Below the pieces are notes generated by a model that was not told the origin of the DNA, ran no database searches, and worked only from the letters and a program-made list of their open reading frames with translations. This document shows positions 28,438 to 37,207 of a stretch of DNA of 64,000 bases, in pieces. The position numbers were made by a program, and so were the translations under genes. The number at the start of each line of letters is the position of its first letter. Within the stretch, counting starts at the first letter, position 1. The DNA is from Sphingopyxis sp. BE259 (lineage in GTDB: Bacteria > Pseudomonadota > Alphaproteobacteria > Sphingomonadales > Sphingomonadaceae): assembly GCF_031457495.1 (NCBI RefSeq), contig NZ_JAVDWM010000001.1:434001-498000 (forward strand). Reading direction: 5' to 3'.

Positions 28438-30759
28438 TCAGATTCTGGCAAAGCGCAGCCGCAAAGAATTGGCAATGACGCTGACGGACGAGAGTGCCAT
28501 TGCAGCGGCGGCAATGACCGGCGAGAGCAATAGTCCGAAAATCGGATAGAGCACGCCCGCAGCGACGGGAATCCCGGCGACATTATAGGCGAAAGCGAAG
28601 AAGAGATTCTGACGGATGTTCGCCATCGTCGCATGGCTGAGATGCCGCGCCCGCACGATGCCCAGAAGGTCGCCGCGCAGTAGCGTCACACCCGCGCTTT
28701 CGATGGCGACATCGGTTCCCGAGCCCATCGCGATGCCGACGTCGGCGGCGGCGAGCGCGGGGGCGTCGTTGACCCCGTCGCCGGCCATGGCGACGATCCG
28801 GCCCTCTTCGCGCAGCCGCTGCACGACCGCGCTCTTCTGGTCGGGGAGGACATCGGCCTCGACGTCGTCGATGCCGAGGCGCCGCGCGATCGCCTCGGCG
28901 GTGACGCGATTGTCGCCGGTTAGCATGATGACCTTGATTCCGGCTTCGCGCAGCGCCGCGAGTGCGTCGCCCGTCGTCTCCTTGACCGGATCGGCGATGG
29001 CGATGACGCCGGCCGCCTTGCCGCTGACCGCGATGTAGATCGCCGTTGCACCGTCTGTACGAAGCCGGTCAGCCGCCTCGGCGAGTGCGCCCAGATCGAC
29101 GTCATATTCTTCGAGAAAGTTCGCATTGCCGAGGACGATCGCCTTGTCGTCGACGACCCCGACGATGCCCTTGCCGACCGGCTGGTCGACTCCCGATGGC
29201 TCGACGAGCGCGAGGGCGCGGTCTTCCGCCGCTTTGACGATTGCGGCGGCCAATGGATGTTCGCTGCTGCGCTCAAGGCTCGCGGCAATCCGGAGGAGGT
29301 CGTTTTCCTCGAACCCTTCGGCGACTTCGATGGCGACGACCGAGGGTCTGCCTTCTGTCAGCGTCCCGGTCTTATCGACGACGAGCGTGTCGACCTTCTC
29401 CATCCGCTCAAGCGCCTCGGCATTTTTGATCAGCACGCCAACTTCGGCGCCGCGCCCCACGCCGACCATGATGGACATTGGCGTCGCGAGGCCGAGCGCG
29501 CAGGGACAGGCGATGATGAGCACCGAGACGGCGGCGATAAGGCCATAGGCCATGGCGGGCACGGGGCCCAGAAGCGACCAGACAACGAAAGCGGCAATGG
29601 CGACGACGATGACGCCGGGCACGAACCAGCCCGAAACGGCATCGGCGAGACGCTGGATCGGCGCGCGGCTGCGCTGCGCATCGGCGACCATCTGTACGAT
29701 TCGCGCGAGCATCGTGTCGCGCCCGACCTTCTCGCTGCGCATGAGCAGGCCGCCCGTTTGATTGATCGTTCCGCCGACCAGCGCCGCCCCGGCCGCCTTG
29801 GTCACCGGCATCGATTCGCCCGTGACCATCGATTCGTCGACCGTGCCGCGGCCTTCTACGACGATGCCATCGACGGGGACTTTTTCGCCCGGACGGATGC
29901 GCAGCATGTCGCCGACCGCGACTTCCTCGAGCGCTACCTCCTCGTCGCTTCCATCGCTGCGGACGCGCCGGGCGAGCTTCGGTGTCAGGTCAAGGAGCGC
30001 GCGGATCGCGCCGCTCGTCGTCTCGCGGGCCCTGAGTTCGAGCACCTGCCCGAGTAGCACCAGCACCGTGATGACCGCGGCGGCCTCGAAATAGACCGCG
30101 ACCGAGCCATCGGCGGCGCGGAAGGCTGCCGGGAAGATTTGCGGGAGAATCGCCGCGATCATGCTGTAGCCCCAGGCAACGCCCGTCCCCATCGCAATGA
30201 GGGTGAACATGTTGAGGCTCTTGTTGCGGATCGAGAGCCAGGCGCGCTCGAAGAAGGGCCAGCCCGCCCATAGAACGACGGGGGTCGCGAGCAGCATCTG
30301 GACCCAGTTGTTCGTCTGGCGGCCGACATATTGGTGGAGGCCTGTCAGATGGCCGCCCATTTCGAGCGCAACCACCGGGAGTGCGAGAAGGAGCCCGATC
30401 CAGAAGCGCCGCCGCATATCGCGATATTCTTCGCTGGGGCCGCCCGATGCTGTCGGCATGACGGGCTCGAGTGCCATGCCGCAGATCGGGCAGCTTCCGG
30501 GGCCGGCGCGCTGGATCTCGGGATGCATCGGGCAGGTCCAGATGGCGCCTTCGGGTGCATCGGCTGCGGCCGGCTCGCGTTTTGCGGCATAAAGATCGGG
30601 ATCGGCCTCGAATTTGGCGAGGCAGCCTGCGCTGCAGAAATAGTGATGCTTGCCGCTATGCGTCGCGATATGAGGTGTGGTGGCCGGATCGACCATCATG
30701 CCGCAGACCGGATCAGTCGTGCTCCCGCTGCCTTTTTCTGCGCCCTGATGATCGTGCAT
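28438..30759 (-). CDS. P1B-1-type copper/silver P-type ATPase with YHS and HMBD domains
   Basis: A 773-residue inner-membrane Cu(I)/Ag(I) exporter. The N-terminus holds a YHS domain (DPVCGMMV, then [16 protein letters not shown]) and a heavy-metal-binding domain (WTCPMHPEI, then [10 protein letters not shown]) instead of CxxC HMA repeats. The membrane motif is [11 protein letters not shown], with AYN in TM7 and MALSSVSV in TM8, the P1B-1 signature. DKTGTLTEG and GDGVNDAP are present. The ATG at 30759 after GGGAG is preferred; an ATG at 30885 would add 42 poorly ordered residues. It lies downstream of the copC-copD-araC-methyltransferase genes on the same strand. Confidence 0.92.
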   Translation of the reverse strand: MHDHQGAEKGSGSTTDPVCGMMVDPATTPHIATHSGKHHYFCSAGCLAKFEADPDLYAAKREPAAADAPEGAIWTCPMHPEIQRAGPGSCPICGMALEPVMPTASGGPSEEYRDMRRRFWIGLLLALPVVALEMGGHLTGLHQYVGRQTNNWVQMLLATPVVLWAGWPFFERAWLSIRNKSLNMFTLIAMGTGVAWGYSMIAAILPQIFPAAFRAADGSVAVYFEAAAVITVLVLLGQVLELRARETTSGAIRALLDLTPKLARRVRSDGSDEEVALEEVAVGDMLRIRPGEKVPVDGIVVEGRGTVDESMVTGESMPVTKAAGAALVGGTINQTGGLLMRSEKVGRDTMLARIVQMVADAQRSRAPIQRLADAVSGWFVPGVIVVAIAAFVVWSLLGPVPAMAYGLIAAVSVLIIACPCALGLATPMSIMVGVGRGAEVGVLIKNAEALERMEKVDTLVVDKTGTLTEGRPSVVAIEVAEGFEENDLLRIAASLERSSEHPLAAAIVKAAEDRALALVEPSGVDQPVGKGIVGVVDDKAIVLGNANFLEEYDVDLGALAEAADRLRTDGATAIYIAVSGKAAGVIAIADPVKETTGDALAALREAGIKVIMLTGDNRVTAEAIARRLGIDDVEADVLPDQKSAVVQRLREEGRIVAMAGDGVNDAPALAAADVGIAMGSGTDVAIESAGVTLLRGDLLGIVRARHLSHATMANIRQNLFFAFAYNVAGIPVAAGVLYPIFGLLLSPVIAAAAMALSSVSVIANSLRLRFARI

Positions 30760-30925
30760 CGCCGCCGCTCCCGTATGTGTCGGATGCCCGCCTCGCGGCG
30801 GGGCGGTCCAAACGCCACCGGTCGAGTTCGCCGTTGGCGTCGTTCCTGGCGGTTCCAGAATGGAGCCGCTTCTATCGATACGCAAGAAGAGCGGTTATCC
30901 CTTGGATTTTCTTTGCCCCGTGCCG

Positions 30926-31603
30926 TCAGGTCCCGGGCTTTCGGGCCTCGATGATCCCGATCGCACCGGTTGGCGTGCGGAACGTCTCAAGCTCGCGAAC
31001 ATCGCAAAAGCCTGCCTCTCTCATCAGCACCGGGAGCAATCCATCGGCGTTGGGCTGGGTGTCCTGGACGCCGTCGAGCTGCTGGATCGTGAGGCGGAAC
31101 AACAACCGCATGAGGCGGCTGCGCTGTTCCCCATAGTCGGCAACATAGAGTTTGCCGCCCGGCGCGAGCACCTGCCGGGCCTCGCGTAGCAGACGTGCCT
31201 TTTCCTCAAGCCCGACCTGATGAAGGACGAGGCAGATCGCAATCTTGGCAGGCGGGGGCCAGTCATCGATCGCCGAAGCCGCGAAAAAGCCAACTCGAAA
31301 CTCCGGCGGTGGAACAATCTGCGCGGTCTTCGTTCGGGCAATTCGCGTCGCTGCCTCGTCGGGGTCGAAACCAAGATAGCGGACGTCCCGGCTATGGCGA
31401 GCGATCGCCAGCGCAAGATTTCCCGTACCCGAGCCGATATCGAGAATGACGTCACCCTCGCCGAGCGCCATATGGCGAACGAGACGGTCGCGCCACACGC
31501 GCTCGCGCGTTGTCACCGCGACGCCGAAATCATAAAAGGGCGTCAGGAAGTGATATCCTGCCGCTGGCGTGTAGGATCTTGCTACGGGTTTCGGGTCGGG
31601 CAT
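30926..31603 (-). CDS. Class I SAM-dependent methyltransferase, second copy
   Basis: A 225-residue methyltransferase with SAM motif I ILDIGSGTGNLALAI, acidic motif YLGFDPD, and APGGKLYVADYGEQRSRLMR. It is a divergent paralogue of the protein at 8754-9413; both end with a TPTG-I segment. The start at 31603 follows AAGGAGAC. It sits 137 bases downstream of an AraC gene in the copC-copD strand. Substrate unknown; a role in metal stress is suggested only by repeated context. Confidence 0.82.
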   Translation of the reverse strand: MPDPKPVARSYTPAAGYHFLTPFYDFGVAVTTRERVWRDRLVRHMALGEGDVILDIGSGTGNLALAIARHSRDVRYLGFDPDEAATRIARTKTAQIVPPPEFRVGFFAASAIDDWPPPAKIAICLVLHQVGLEEKARLLREARQVLAPGGKLYVADYGEQRSRLMRLLFRLTIQQLDGVQDTQPNADGLLPVLMREAGFCDVRELETFRTPTGAIGIIEARKPGT

Positions 31604-31740
31604 GGCCGTCTCCTTTCGACGCTTTGGCTTGCCGCCGGATTGCGGCCGCAATCGCCGGTCTCGACGAGACGCTTAAGGGCAAACAGGCGCGGCAGTCTTG
31701 AATGTTTCGCCGGGGCGACGCGGTGCGAGGCGCATCCGGC

Positions 31741-32466
31741 TCAGGGCACGATTTCGAACGCGAAGGCACTAAGGCCGGCCGAAGGCGTCACGCCTAGCCA
31801 TTGAGCGCAGCGGCGCGTGAAGTGCGACTGATCGGCGAAGCCTCCCGCCGCCGCGGCGTCGGCAAGACCTCCGCCGCCGACCAGCGTCCGCACGGCGCGT
31901 TGAAGCTGGAGCCATTGCAGCAATTTGGCCGGAGGCACGCCGAAGTCGCGGCTGACGATTTCGCGGAGGCGCGAGGGCGAAAGGCAGGCGACGTCGGCCA
32001 AGGCGCGCGCGGTCGACAAATCGTCAGGGGCCGCGAGCACTTCGGACAGGCGGGCATCCACCGGACGCGCCTGCGAGCGGTCGAGATAGTCGGACGCCCA
32101 GCGCTTCGCGTCCGCGCCGCTTGCGATGTCACCTAGTCCGGCTGTCTCTATCGGCGTCAACAGGACAGGCGCCGATCCGGCGGACAGCCGGGTGCCGGCA
32201 CGAAAAAGCGGGTCGAGATAAAATGACCGCACGAGGGCGCCCGGCGGCCCGAGGCGGTGCCGGACATGCGACGCTATCGCAATGGCGTGTCCGGCGGGAA
32301 CTATCAGGTCGGCATCACCGGAAATTTCGAGGTCGCGTTCGATGGCGAGGCTGATCTGGTGCGCCACATGGTTATGGGGACGGCTGCTCCCGATGCGCGC
32401 GTCAATGAGCGCCCAGCCGGTCCCGAGCATGATCGAACCCGACCAAGAGGCGGTGCTTGGGGTCAA
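31741..32466 (-). CDS. AraC-family transcriptional regulator, second copy
   Basis: A 241-residue regulator with an N-terminal cupin-like region containing HNHVAHQISLAI, and a C-terminal double HTH ending SHFTRRCAQWLGVTPS. The TTG at 32466 overlaps the copD stop (TTGA), and translation from it gives an N-terminus (ASWSGSIMLG) that aligns with the other AraC protein (NWNGRLSLG). An ATG at 32430 is the alternative. It is coupled to copD and precedes the methyltransferase, the same order as at 8754-10150. Confidence 0.78.
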   Translation of the reverse strand: MTPSTASWSGSIMLGTGWALIDARIGSSRPHNHVAHQISLAIERDLEISGDADLIVPAGHAIAIASHVRHRLGPPGALVRSFYLDPLFRAGTRLSAGSAPVLLTPIETAGLGDIASGADAKRWASDYLDRSQARPVDARLSEVLAAPDDLSTARALADVACLSPSRLREIVSRDFGVPPAKLLQWLQLQRAVRTLVGGGGLADAAAAGGFADQSHFTRRCAQWLGVTPSAGLSAFAFEIVP

Positions 32467-33431
32467 ACCGGATCGGCGGTGACGAAGGGTTCGAGCGTAC
32501 CGAACCAGGCAACCAGCGCGAGTATGGCGAGCGCGGCCGACGCTTCGATGATGAGGCTTCTGCGCATGGCTGCAATCGCGAGGTCGGGGTCGGCGTCGAC
32601 ATTGTCGGTATCGGTCCCCGGGACGGCGGCCGCGAGCGCCGGGGTCAGCCGCCAGCGGTTCGCCGCCGCGAGCGCCAGCATCAGTCCGAACAGCGCAAGC
32701 TTGGCGAGAAGCAATTGTCCATAGGGCGAGCCGAGGGAACGGCCGAGATTCTCGGCGCCGACGATCATCTGGCTGTTGACGAGGCCGGTGGCGGCGATGA
32801 CGAGGACGCAGATCGTACCGACGCGCGAGAATTGATCGAGGCTCCGCGCCGCAATTTGGAGTCCGCCCGGCCATTCGCGGACACGACGTGGTGAGATCAG
32901 GATCAGGAAGGCGCCGATCGCGCCGATCCAGACCGCCGCTGCAATCAGGTGCAAGATGTCGCTGATCCGGTGCACGGTGCCTGCGGCGCCTTCGGTCGCG
33001 CCGGCGTGGCCGGACCAGACCAGACTCGCGACGGCCACCGAGCCCGCGGCCGCGAGTACGGCGGCCGAAGTTGTCGGCCAGCGGACCATCCAGATCGCGA
33101 CTCCCAGCGCGAGCAGCAGCGCTGCGCTCCGGTAGACCCAGGCTGTGCCGACCTCGGTCTCGCGAACAAGGTCCCAAAAAGGCTGGAGTTCCAGGGAGAG
33201 GAGCCCCACACCCTGCATCGAAGCCGCGAGCACGCCCATCCCCAAGATGGAGAGAAGCAGTCCGGCGGCGCAGAGCCATCGCTCTGCGCGCCAGATCGAG
33301 GCCATCATCGACTGCGGCGCAAGGCGTTCGCTCCGTGTCAGCGCAAAAAGCGGGAACGCAGCAAGGCCGGCGATGAGCATCAGGTCCGCATAAAGTGCGA
33401 ACCTGATGCCGATCAGAACGGGGTCCCCCAC
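32463..33431 (-). CDS. copD: Copper resistance membrane protein CopD
   Basis: A 322-residue inner-membrane protein with about eight helices. It has the CopD features HRISDILHLIAAAVWIGAIGAFL and a C-terminal LLLAKLALFGLMLALAAANR. CopD is thought to move copper across the inner membrane with CopC. It follows copC by six bases and is itself coupled to an AraC gene through TTGA. Transcription probably starts at the ECF-type promoter at 33853-33879. Confidence 0.9.
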   Translation of the reverse strand: MGDPVLIGIRFALYADLMLIAGLAAFPLFALTRSERLAPQSMMASIWRAERWLCAAGLLLSILGMGVLAASMQGVGLLSLELQPFWDLVRETEVGTAWVYRSAALLLALGVAIWMVRWPTTSAAVLAAAGSVAVASLVWSGHAGATEGAAGTVHRISDILHLIAAAVWIGAIGAFLILISPRRVREWPGGLQIAARSLDQFSRVGTICVLVIAATGLVNSQMIVGAENLGRSLGSPYGQLLLAKLALFGLMLALAAANRWRLTPALAAAVPGTDTDNVDADPDLAIAAMRRSLIIEASAALAILALVAWFGTLEPFVTADPV

Positions 33432-33437
33432 CGTCTT

Positions 33438-33821
33438 TTACTTTACGGTGAAGCTGAATTCGCTGCCCATGCGGTGGGTATCAGCGCCCGCCGCCGACCA
33501 TGTGACCTTGTAGGTTCCGGCTGTCAGCGGCCGCTTGAGCATCAGCATCGCCGACTTGCCCTCTTTGCCCATCATCGACGAGTAAGGCACCTTCATCGGG
33601 GCATGATTGGCCATGCCGGGCATGCCGGTCATGACCAGCTCGGTCTTGAGGGTCGAGGCGACGATCTTTTCGTTGAACTGAAGATTGACCGACGTGACCT
33701 TCGAAACGGTCGAATTGGCGGCGGGCGTCGAGCTGACGAGCTTGGTGTGCGCGCTTGCCGTGGCCGGCATGAGAAGCAGAGCGAAAGCCGCCGCTGCAGA
33801 GGGGAGAAGAGACTTGAACAT
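33438..33821 (-). CDS. copC: Periplasmic copper-binding protein CopC
   Basis: A 127-residue protein with a signal peptide cleaved before HTKLVSS, giving the N-terminal His used for Cu(II) in CopC. The second site is in AGADTHRMGSEF. A Met-rich stretch (MTGMPGMANHAPM) could add Cu(I) ligands. The ATG at 33821 follows TTTGGAGG. It is first in copC-copD-araC and divergent from the CnrYXH-like unit. Confidence 0.92.
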   Translation of the reverse strand: MFKSLLPSAAAAFALLLMPATASAHTKLVSSTPAANSTVSKVTSVNLQFNEKIVASTLKTELVMTGMPGMANHAPMKVPYSSMMGKEGKSAMLMLKRPLTAGTYKVTWSAAGADTHRMGSEFSFTVK

Positions 33822-33852
33822 GAACACCTCCAAATGCGTGTCTGTCCTGCTA

Positions 33853-33879
33853 ATACGCAGGATATCGGCATGGCCCTCA
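33853..33879 (-). promoter_or_regulatory. ECF-type promoter for copC-copD
   Basis: On the minus strand: TGAGGGC (33879-33873), 15 bases, CGTAT (33857-33853). It differs at one position from the two plus-strand copies at 33905 and 35304, with identical spacing. It points to copC, 32 bases before its ATG. Confidence 0.7.
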
Positions 33880-33881
33880 AA

Positions 33882-33893
33882 TATTCCGGAATA
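33882..33893. repeat. Perfect palindrome between divergent ECF promoters
   Basis: TATTCCGGAATA is a perfect 12-base palindrome lying between the divergent -35 elements at 33879 and 33905. It may bind a repressor or may be incidental. Confidence 0.35.
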
Positions 33894-33904
33894 ATATTCT
33901 GGTG

Positions 33905-33931
33905 TGAGGGGTGAGGCGCTTCGGCGCGTAT
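33905..33931 (+). promoter_or_regulatory. ECF-type promoter for the CnrYXH-like unit
   Basis: TGAGGGG (33905-33911), 15 bases, CGTAT (33927-33931), ending 33 bases before the ATG. It has the same sequence and spacing as the copy before copA, implying autoregulation by the ECF sigma factor encoded downstream. Confidence 0.72.
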
Positions 33932-33964
33932 GTACAATGATGGAAAGGTTTGAAGAGACGATCG

Positions 33965-34231
33965 ATGGATAAGGAGCTTCGCATTTTGAACAGGATCGAT
34001 CTGCCCGCAGCGCTCGATGCGCTCGATGATCGCATCATGGGCGCATTGGCGATCCGCCGGCGCGAAGCGGTAGCGATGCGCCGCCTGATGGCGCTCGCGG
34101 CCTTTGTCTCGCTCGGCGGCGGTGTCTTTGCGGGGAGTGCGATTTCCCAGCCGGCGGTCGCGGCAAGCCCCCTGACCCCATTCGGCCCGCCTAGCGCATT
34201 GGTGCCTTCCACCTTGCTGGATGTACAGTAG
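33965..34231 (+). CDS. CnrY-like anti-sigma factor
   Basis: An 88-residue protein with a cytoplasmic N-terminal helix region (LRILNRIDLPAALDALDDRIMGAL) that would clasp the sigma factor. One membrane helix follows (LMALAAFVSLGGGVFAGSA), then a short periplasmic tail. Size and layout match CnrY of Cupriavidus. The ATG at 33965 follows GAAGAG; a TTG at 33950 is possible. The next gene begins two bases after its stop, and the third overlaps, giving the cnrYXH order. Confidence 0.68.
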   Translation: MDKELRILNRIDLPAALDALDDRIMGALAIRRREAVAMRRLMALAAFVSLGGGVFAGSAISQPAVAASPLTPFGPPSALVPSTLLDVQ

Positions 34232-34233
34232 CG

Positions 34234-34671
34234 ATGCCGTCGCGCCGTCTTCTTCTCTTGGGGCTCATTGCCTTCGCCGCGGCGATTGCCGGCGTGTTCA
34301 TCGGCCGTCTGGTAGCCGATGCGCCCAAAGCCAGCGAAACCGAACTTCATGCGCTTCTCCACGGCCAACTCGACCTGACCCCGGAGCAGGAAAAGAAACT
34401 CGAGCGGATCGAAGCCGACTTCGCCGGTCGCCGCCAGGCGCTCGAACTCGAGATGCGCGCCGCCAATGTCCGGCTCGCGCAGGCGATCGAAGCCGAGCAT
34501 GGCTATGGACCGCGCGTCACCGAGGCGATCGACGAGACGCATGAGGTGATGGGGACATTGCAGAAGGAAACGCTCCAGCATCTCTTCGCGATGCGCGGGG
34601 TTCTCAACCCCGATCAAGCGGAAATGTTCGACAAAAGCGTGGTCAAGGCGCTGACCGCCGATGCGCGGTGA
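34234..34671 (+). CDS. CnrX-like periplasmic metal sensor
   Basis: A 145-residue protein with an N-terminal membrane anchor and a periplasmic four-helix hooked domain. The CnrX metal ligands (H42, H46, E63, H119, M123 as I recall) map with a constant offset of three to H39, H43, E60, H116 and M120 here, in HALLH, ERIE and HLFAM. CnrX senses Ni and Co and releases the sigma factor through CnrY. Here the neighbours are copper genes, so the true inducer is open. It overlaps the sigma gene by GTGA. Confidence 0.82.
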   Translation: MPSRRLLLLGLIAFAAAIAGVFIGRLVADAPKASETELHALLHGQLDLTPEQEKKLERIEADFAGRRQALELEMRAANVRLAQAIEAEHGYGPRVTEAIDETHEVMGTLQKETLQHLFAMRGVLNPDQAEMFDKSVVKALTADAR

Positions 34672-35252
34672 GCGCCGACCTATCGCAATGTAGCGACCAG
34701 GATCTGGCGGCCTTTGCGCGCGCGCACCGCGAAGACGCCTATCGCGAGTTGCTGCGCCGTTACAAAACGGGCGTCTACCGGCTCATCGTAAAGCAGATCG
34801 GCGATGCCGACGAGGCGATGGATTTGACGCAGGAGACGTTCGTCTCCGGCTTTTCGGCGCTCGATCGCTATGATGGCGAACGCCCCTTCCGCACATGGAT
34901 CGCCCGTATCGCGCTCAACAAATGTCGCGACTGGGCACGACGGCGAAAGGTGCGCGCCTTTTTCTCCCGCGCGCTCCCGCTCGAAAATGCGCATCACGTA
35001 GCAAGCGATGGTCCTGGGCCCGATTCCGCGGCGACCGACAGGCGAGAGCTCGCCAGGGTTCGCGGGGCGATCGATCAGCTGCCGCAGAATTTGCGCGAAG
35101 TGTTGCTCCTCCGCGGTGTCGACGAGGTCAGCCAGGCCGAAACAGCGGTCATTTTGCGGGTCAGCGAGAAAACAGTCGAAACGCGCCTCTATCGAGCGCG
35201 GACCAGGCTCCGGGAATTGCTCGCGGGAACATCTGCGAGCGCCGAGGGTTGA
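34668..35252 (+). CDS. ECF sigma factor, CnrH-like
   Basis: A 194-residue sigma-70 family protein with region 2 (DEAMDLTQETFVSGFSALDRY, then PFRTWIARIALNKCRDWARR) and region 4 (LPQNLREVLLLRGVDEVSQAE, then VSEKTVETRLYRARTRLRELL). The start is a GTG overlapping the sensor gene. It is the likely user of the three TGAGGG(G/C)-N15-CGTAT promoters: its own operon, copA and copC. Confidence 0.9.
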   Translation: MSADLSQCSDQDLAAFARAHREDAYRELLRRYKTGVYRLIVKQIGDADEAMDLTQETFVSGFSALDRYDGERPFRTWIARIALNKCRDWARRRKVRAFFSRALPLENAHHVASDGPGPDSAATDRRELARVRGAIDQLPQNLREVLLLRGVDEVSQAETAVILRVSEKTVETRLYRARTRLRELLAGTSASAEG

Positions 35253-35303
35253 GGGTTCGACCGCTCGTTCAGGCGGCATCTCCTCATCGTCCGGCATTTT
35301 TAT

Positions 35304-35330
35304 TGAGGGGCAGGCGTGCCGCCTGCGTAT
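35304..35330 (+). promoter_or_regulatory. ECF-type promoter for copA-copB
   Basis: TGAGGGG (35304-35310), 15 bases, CGTAT (35326-35330), 35 bases before the copA ATG. The spacer contains the inverted repeat GCAGGC/GCCTGC (35310-35326), which could form a hairpin or bind a second regulator. Confidence 0.72.
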
Positions 35331-35365
35331 AGCTTTAGGAACAGTCAGTAACGGTCGGAAAGAAT

Positions 35366-37207
35366 ATGCAGATGGAAAGGCGTCGGTTCGTCAGTGGAGC
35401 TTTGGGTGGAGGGGCTGCTGCGGCGATGGCCGCATGGTTCCCGGCCTGGGCCCAGCCGGTGTCGTCCGGCATCACCGCGCCGCTTCCGACCGTATCCGGC
35501 AATGACATAACGCTGCGCATCGCGCGCCAGACGATGCGCATCGACGGCAAGGTCAGTCGCGCGATCGGGATCAACGGCACCGTGCCCGCGCCGCTCGTCC
35601 GGCTGAAGGAGGGACAAAACGCGCGCCTCACCGTCGTCAACGATCTCGACGAGGACAGCTCGATTCACTGGCACGGCCTGATCCTGCCGTTCCAGATGGA
35701 CGGCGTGCCCGGCGTCAGCTTCCCCGGGATCAAGCCGCGCTCGAAGTTTGTCTATGAATTCCCGGTCGTTCAATCGGGGACCTATTGGTATCACAGCCAT
35801 TCGGGGCTTCAGGAACAGCTCGGCCATTATGGCCCGATCGTCATCGATCCCGCGGGCGCCGACCCGATCGGCTACGACCGCGAGCATGTCGTCGTCCTGT
35901 CCGACCACAGTCAATTGTCGCCCGAGGCGATCTTCCGCAAGCTCAAGGTCAATCCCGGCCATTTCAACATGCAGCGCCAGACGCTGGCGGGCCTGCTTGC
36001 CGGCAAGGATCAACCGCTCAAGGAGCGGATCGATTGGGGCAAGATGCGGATGGACCCGACCGACGTCGCCGACGTCAATGGTTCGACCTACACCTTCCTC
36101 GTCAACGGCCATGGTCCGCGCGACAACTGGACCGCGCTCTTCAGCCCCGGCGAGCGGGTACGCCTGCGCATCGTCAATGCGTCGGCGATGACGATCTTCA
36201 ACGTCCGTATCCCGGGCCTCAGGATGACCGTCGTCCAGGCTGATGGGCTCAATGTCGTGCCGACCGAAATCGACGAGTTCCAGATCGCGGTCGCCGAAAC
36301 CTATGACGTCATCGTGACCCCGGTCGAGGACCGTGCTTATACGCTCGTTGCCGAGGCCAATGACCGCTCGGGCATGGGACGCGCGACGCTCGCACCGCGC
36401 GCCGGCATGGTCGCCGAGGTGCCGCCGCTCCGCGAACGGCCGCTCGCGACCATGAAGGACATGGGCATGGGCGACATGTCGGGCGGCGCGATGGCGGGTA
36501 TGGACCATTCGGGCGGCGATATGGGCGCCATGCCCATGCCGGCGAGCGACCCTTCTTGTCCTCCCGAACATGCCAAGATGGGCCATTGTACGCCAGCGGG
36601 GGAAAGCGGCGCGATGGCGGGCATGGATCATGGATCTGGCGGAGGCATGCAGCACAGCATGCGCGACTTCAGTGTCGCGCCGCAGGTCAAGCGCGATCCC
36701 AGCGTTCAGACGATCTCGCCGATGCCGATGGATCGCATGGGCGAGCCGGGGCAGGGACTGGAGAATGTCGGGCACAAGGTGCTGACCTACCATGACCTTG
36801 TCGCGCTCGAGCGCAACCCCGATACCCGCGCCGCCTCGCGCTCGCTCGACATCCATCTGACCGGCAATATGGAACGCTTCATGTGGTCGTTCGACGGCAT
36901 CAAGATGTCCGACTATCACGAGCCCATCCCCTTCATCGAGGGAGAGCGCGTGCGGATCAACCTCATCAACGATTCGATGATGAGCCACCCGATCCATTTG
37001 CACGGCCATTTTTTCGAGCTGGTCACGGGGAAGGGCGATCGTTCGCCGCGCAAGCATACGGTGCTGGTCCAGCCGGGCGGCACCGCGAGCTTCGATTTCA
37101 CCGCTGACGCGCTCGGTGACTGGGCGTTCCACTGCCATCTTCTCTATCATATGCACGCCGGGATGATGCGCGTCGTCAGCGTCCGTCCGAAAGGAGACGG
37201 CGAATGA
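35366..37207 (+). CDS. copA: Multicopper oxidase CopA
   Basis: A 613-residue periplasmic copper oxidase exported by Tat (ERRRFVSGALGGG). Cupredoxin 1 has SIHWHGLILPFQMDG and TYWYHSHSG, and the C-terminal domain has HPIHLHGHFFEL and FHCHLLYHMHAGM, the T1 and trinuclear sites. A Met/His-rich insert at about 370-435 includes MGMGDMSGG and CPPEHAKMGHCTP. It oxidises Cu(I) to Cu(II) in the periplasm. An ATG two codons later is an alternative start. It overlaps copB by four bases. Confidence 0.95.
   Translation: MQMERRRFVSGALGGGAAAAMAAWFPAWAQPVSSGITAPLPTVSGNDITLRIARQTMRIDGKVSRAIGINGTVPAPLVRLKEGQNARLTVVNDLDEDSSIHWHGLILPFQMDGVPGVSFPGIKPRSKFVYEFPVVQSGTYWYHSHSGLQEQLGHYGPIVIDPAGADPIGYDREHVVVLSDHSQLSPEAIFRKLKVNPGHFNMQRQTLAGLLAGKDQPLKERIDWGKMRMDPTDVADVNGSTYTFLVNGHGPRDNWTALFSPGERVRLRIVNASAMTIFNVRIPGLRMTVVQADGLNVVPTEIDEFQIAVAETYDVIVTPVEDRAYTLVAEANDRSGMGRATLAPRAGMVAEVPPLRERPLATMKDMGMGDMSGGAMAGMDHSGGDMGAMPMPASDPSCPPEHAKMGHCTPAGESGAMAGMDHGSGGGMQHSMRDFSVAPQVKRDPSVQTISPMPMDRMGEPGQGLENVGHKVLTYHDLVALERNPDTRAASRSLDIHLTGNMERFMWSFDGIKMSDYHEPIPFIEGERVRINLINDSMMSHPIHLHGHFFELVTGKGDRSPRKHTVLVQPGGTASFDFTADALGDWAFHCHLLYHMHAGMMRVVSVRPKGDGE

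Noticed and set aside
32466..33279. N-terminal extension of the second AraC gene by about 270 codons
   Set aside because: It is a shadow of copD in another frame; the TTGA overlap marks the true start region.
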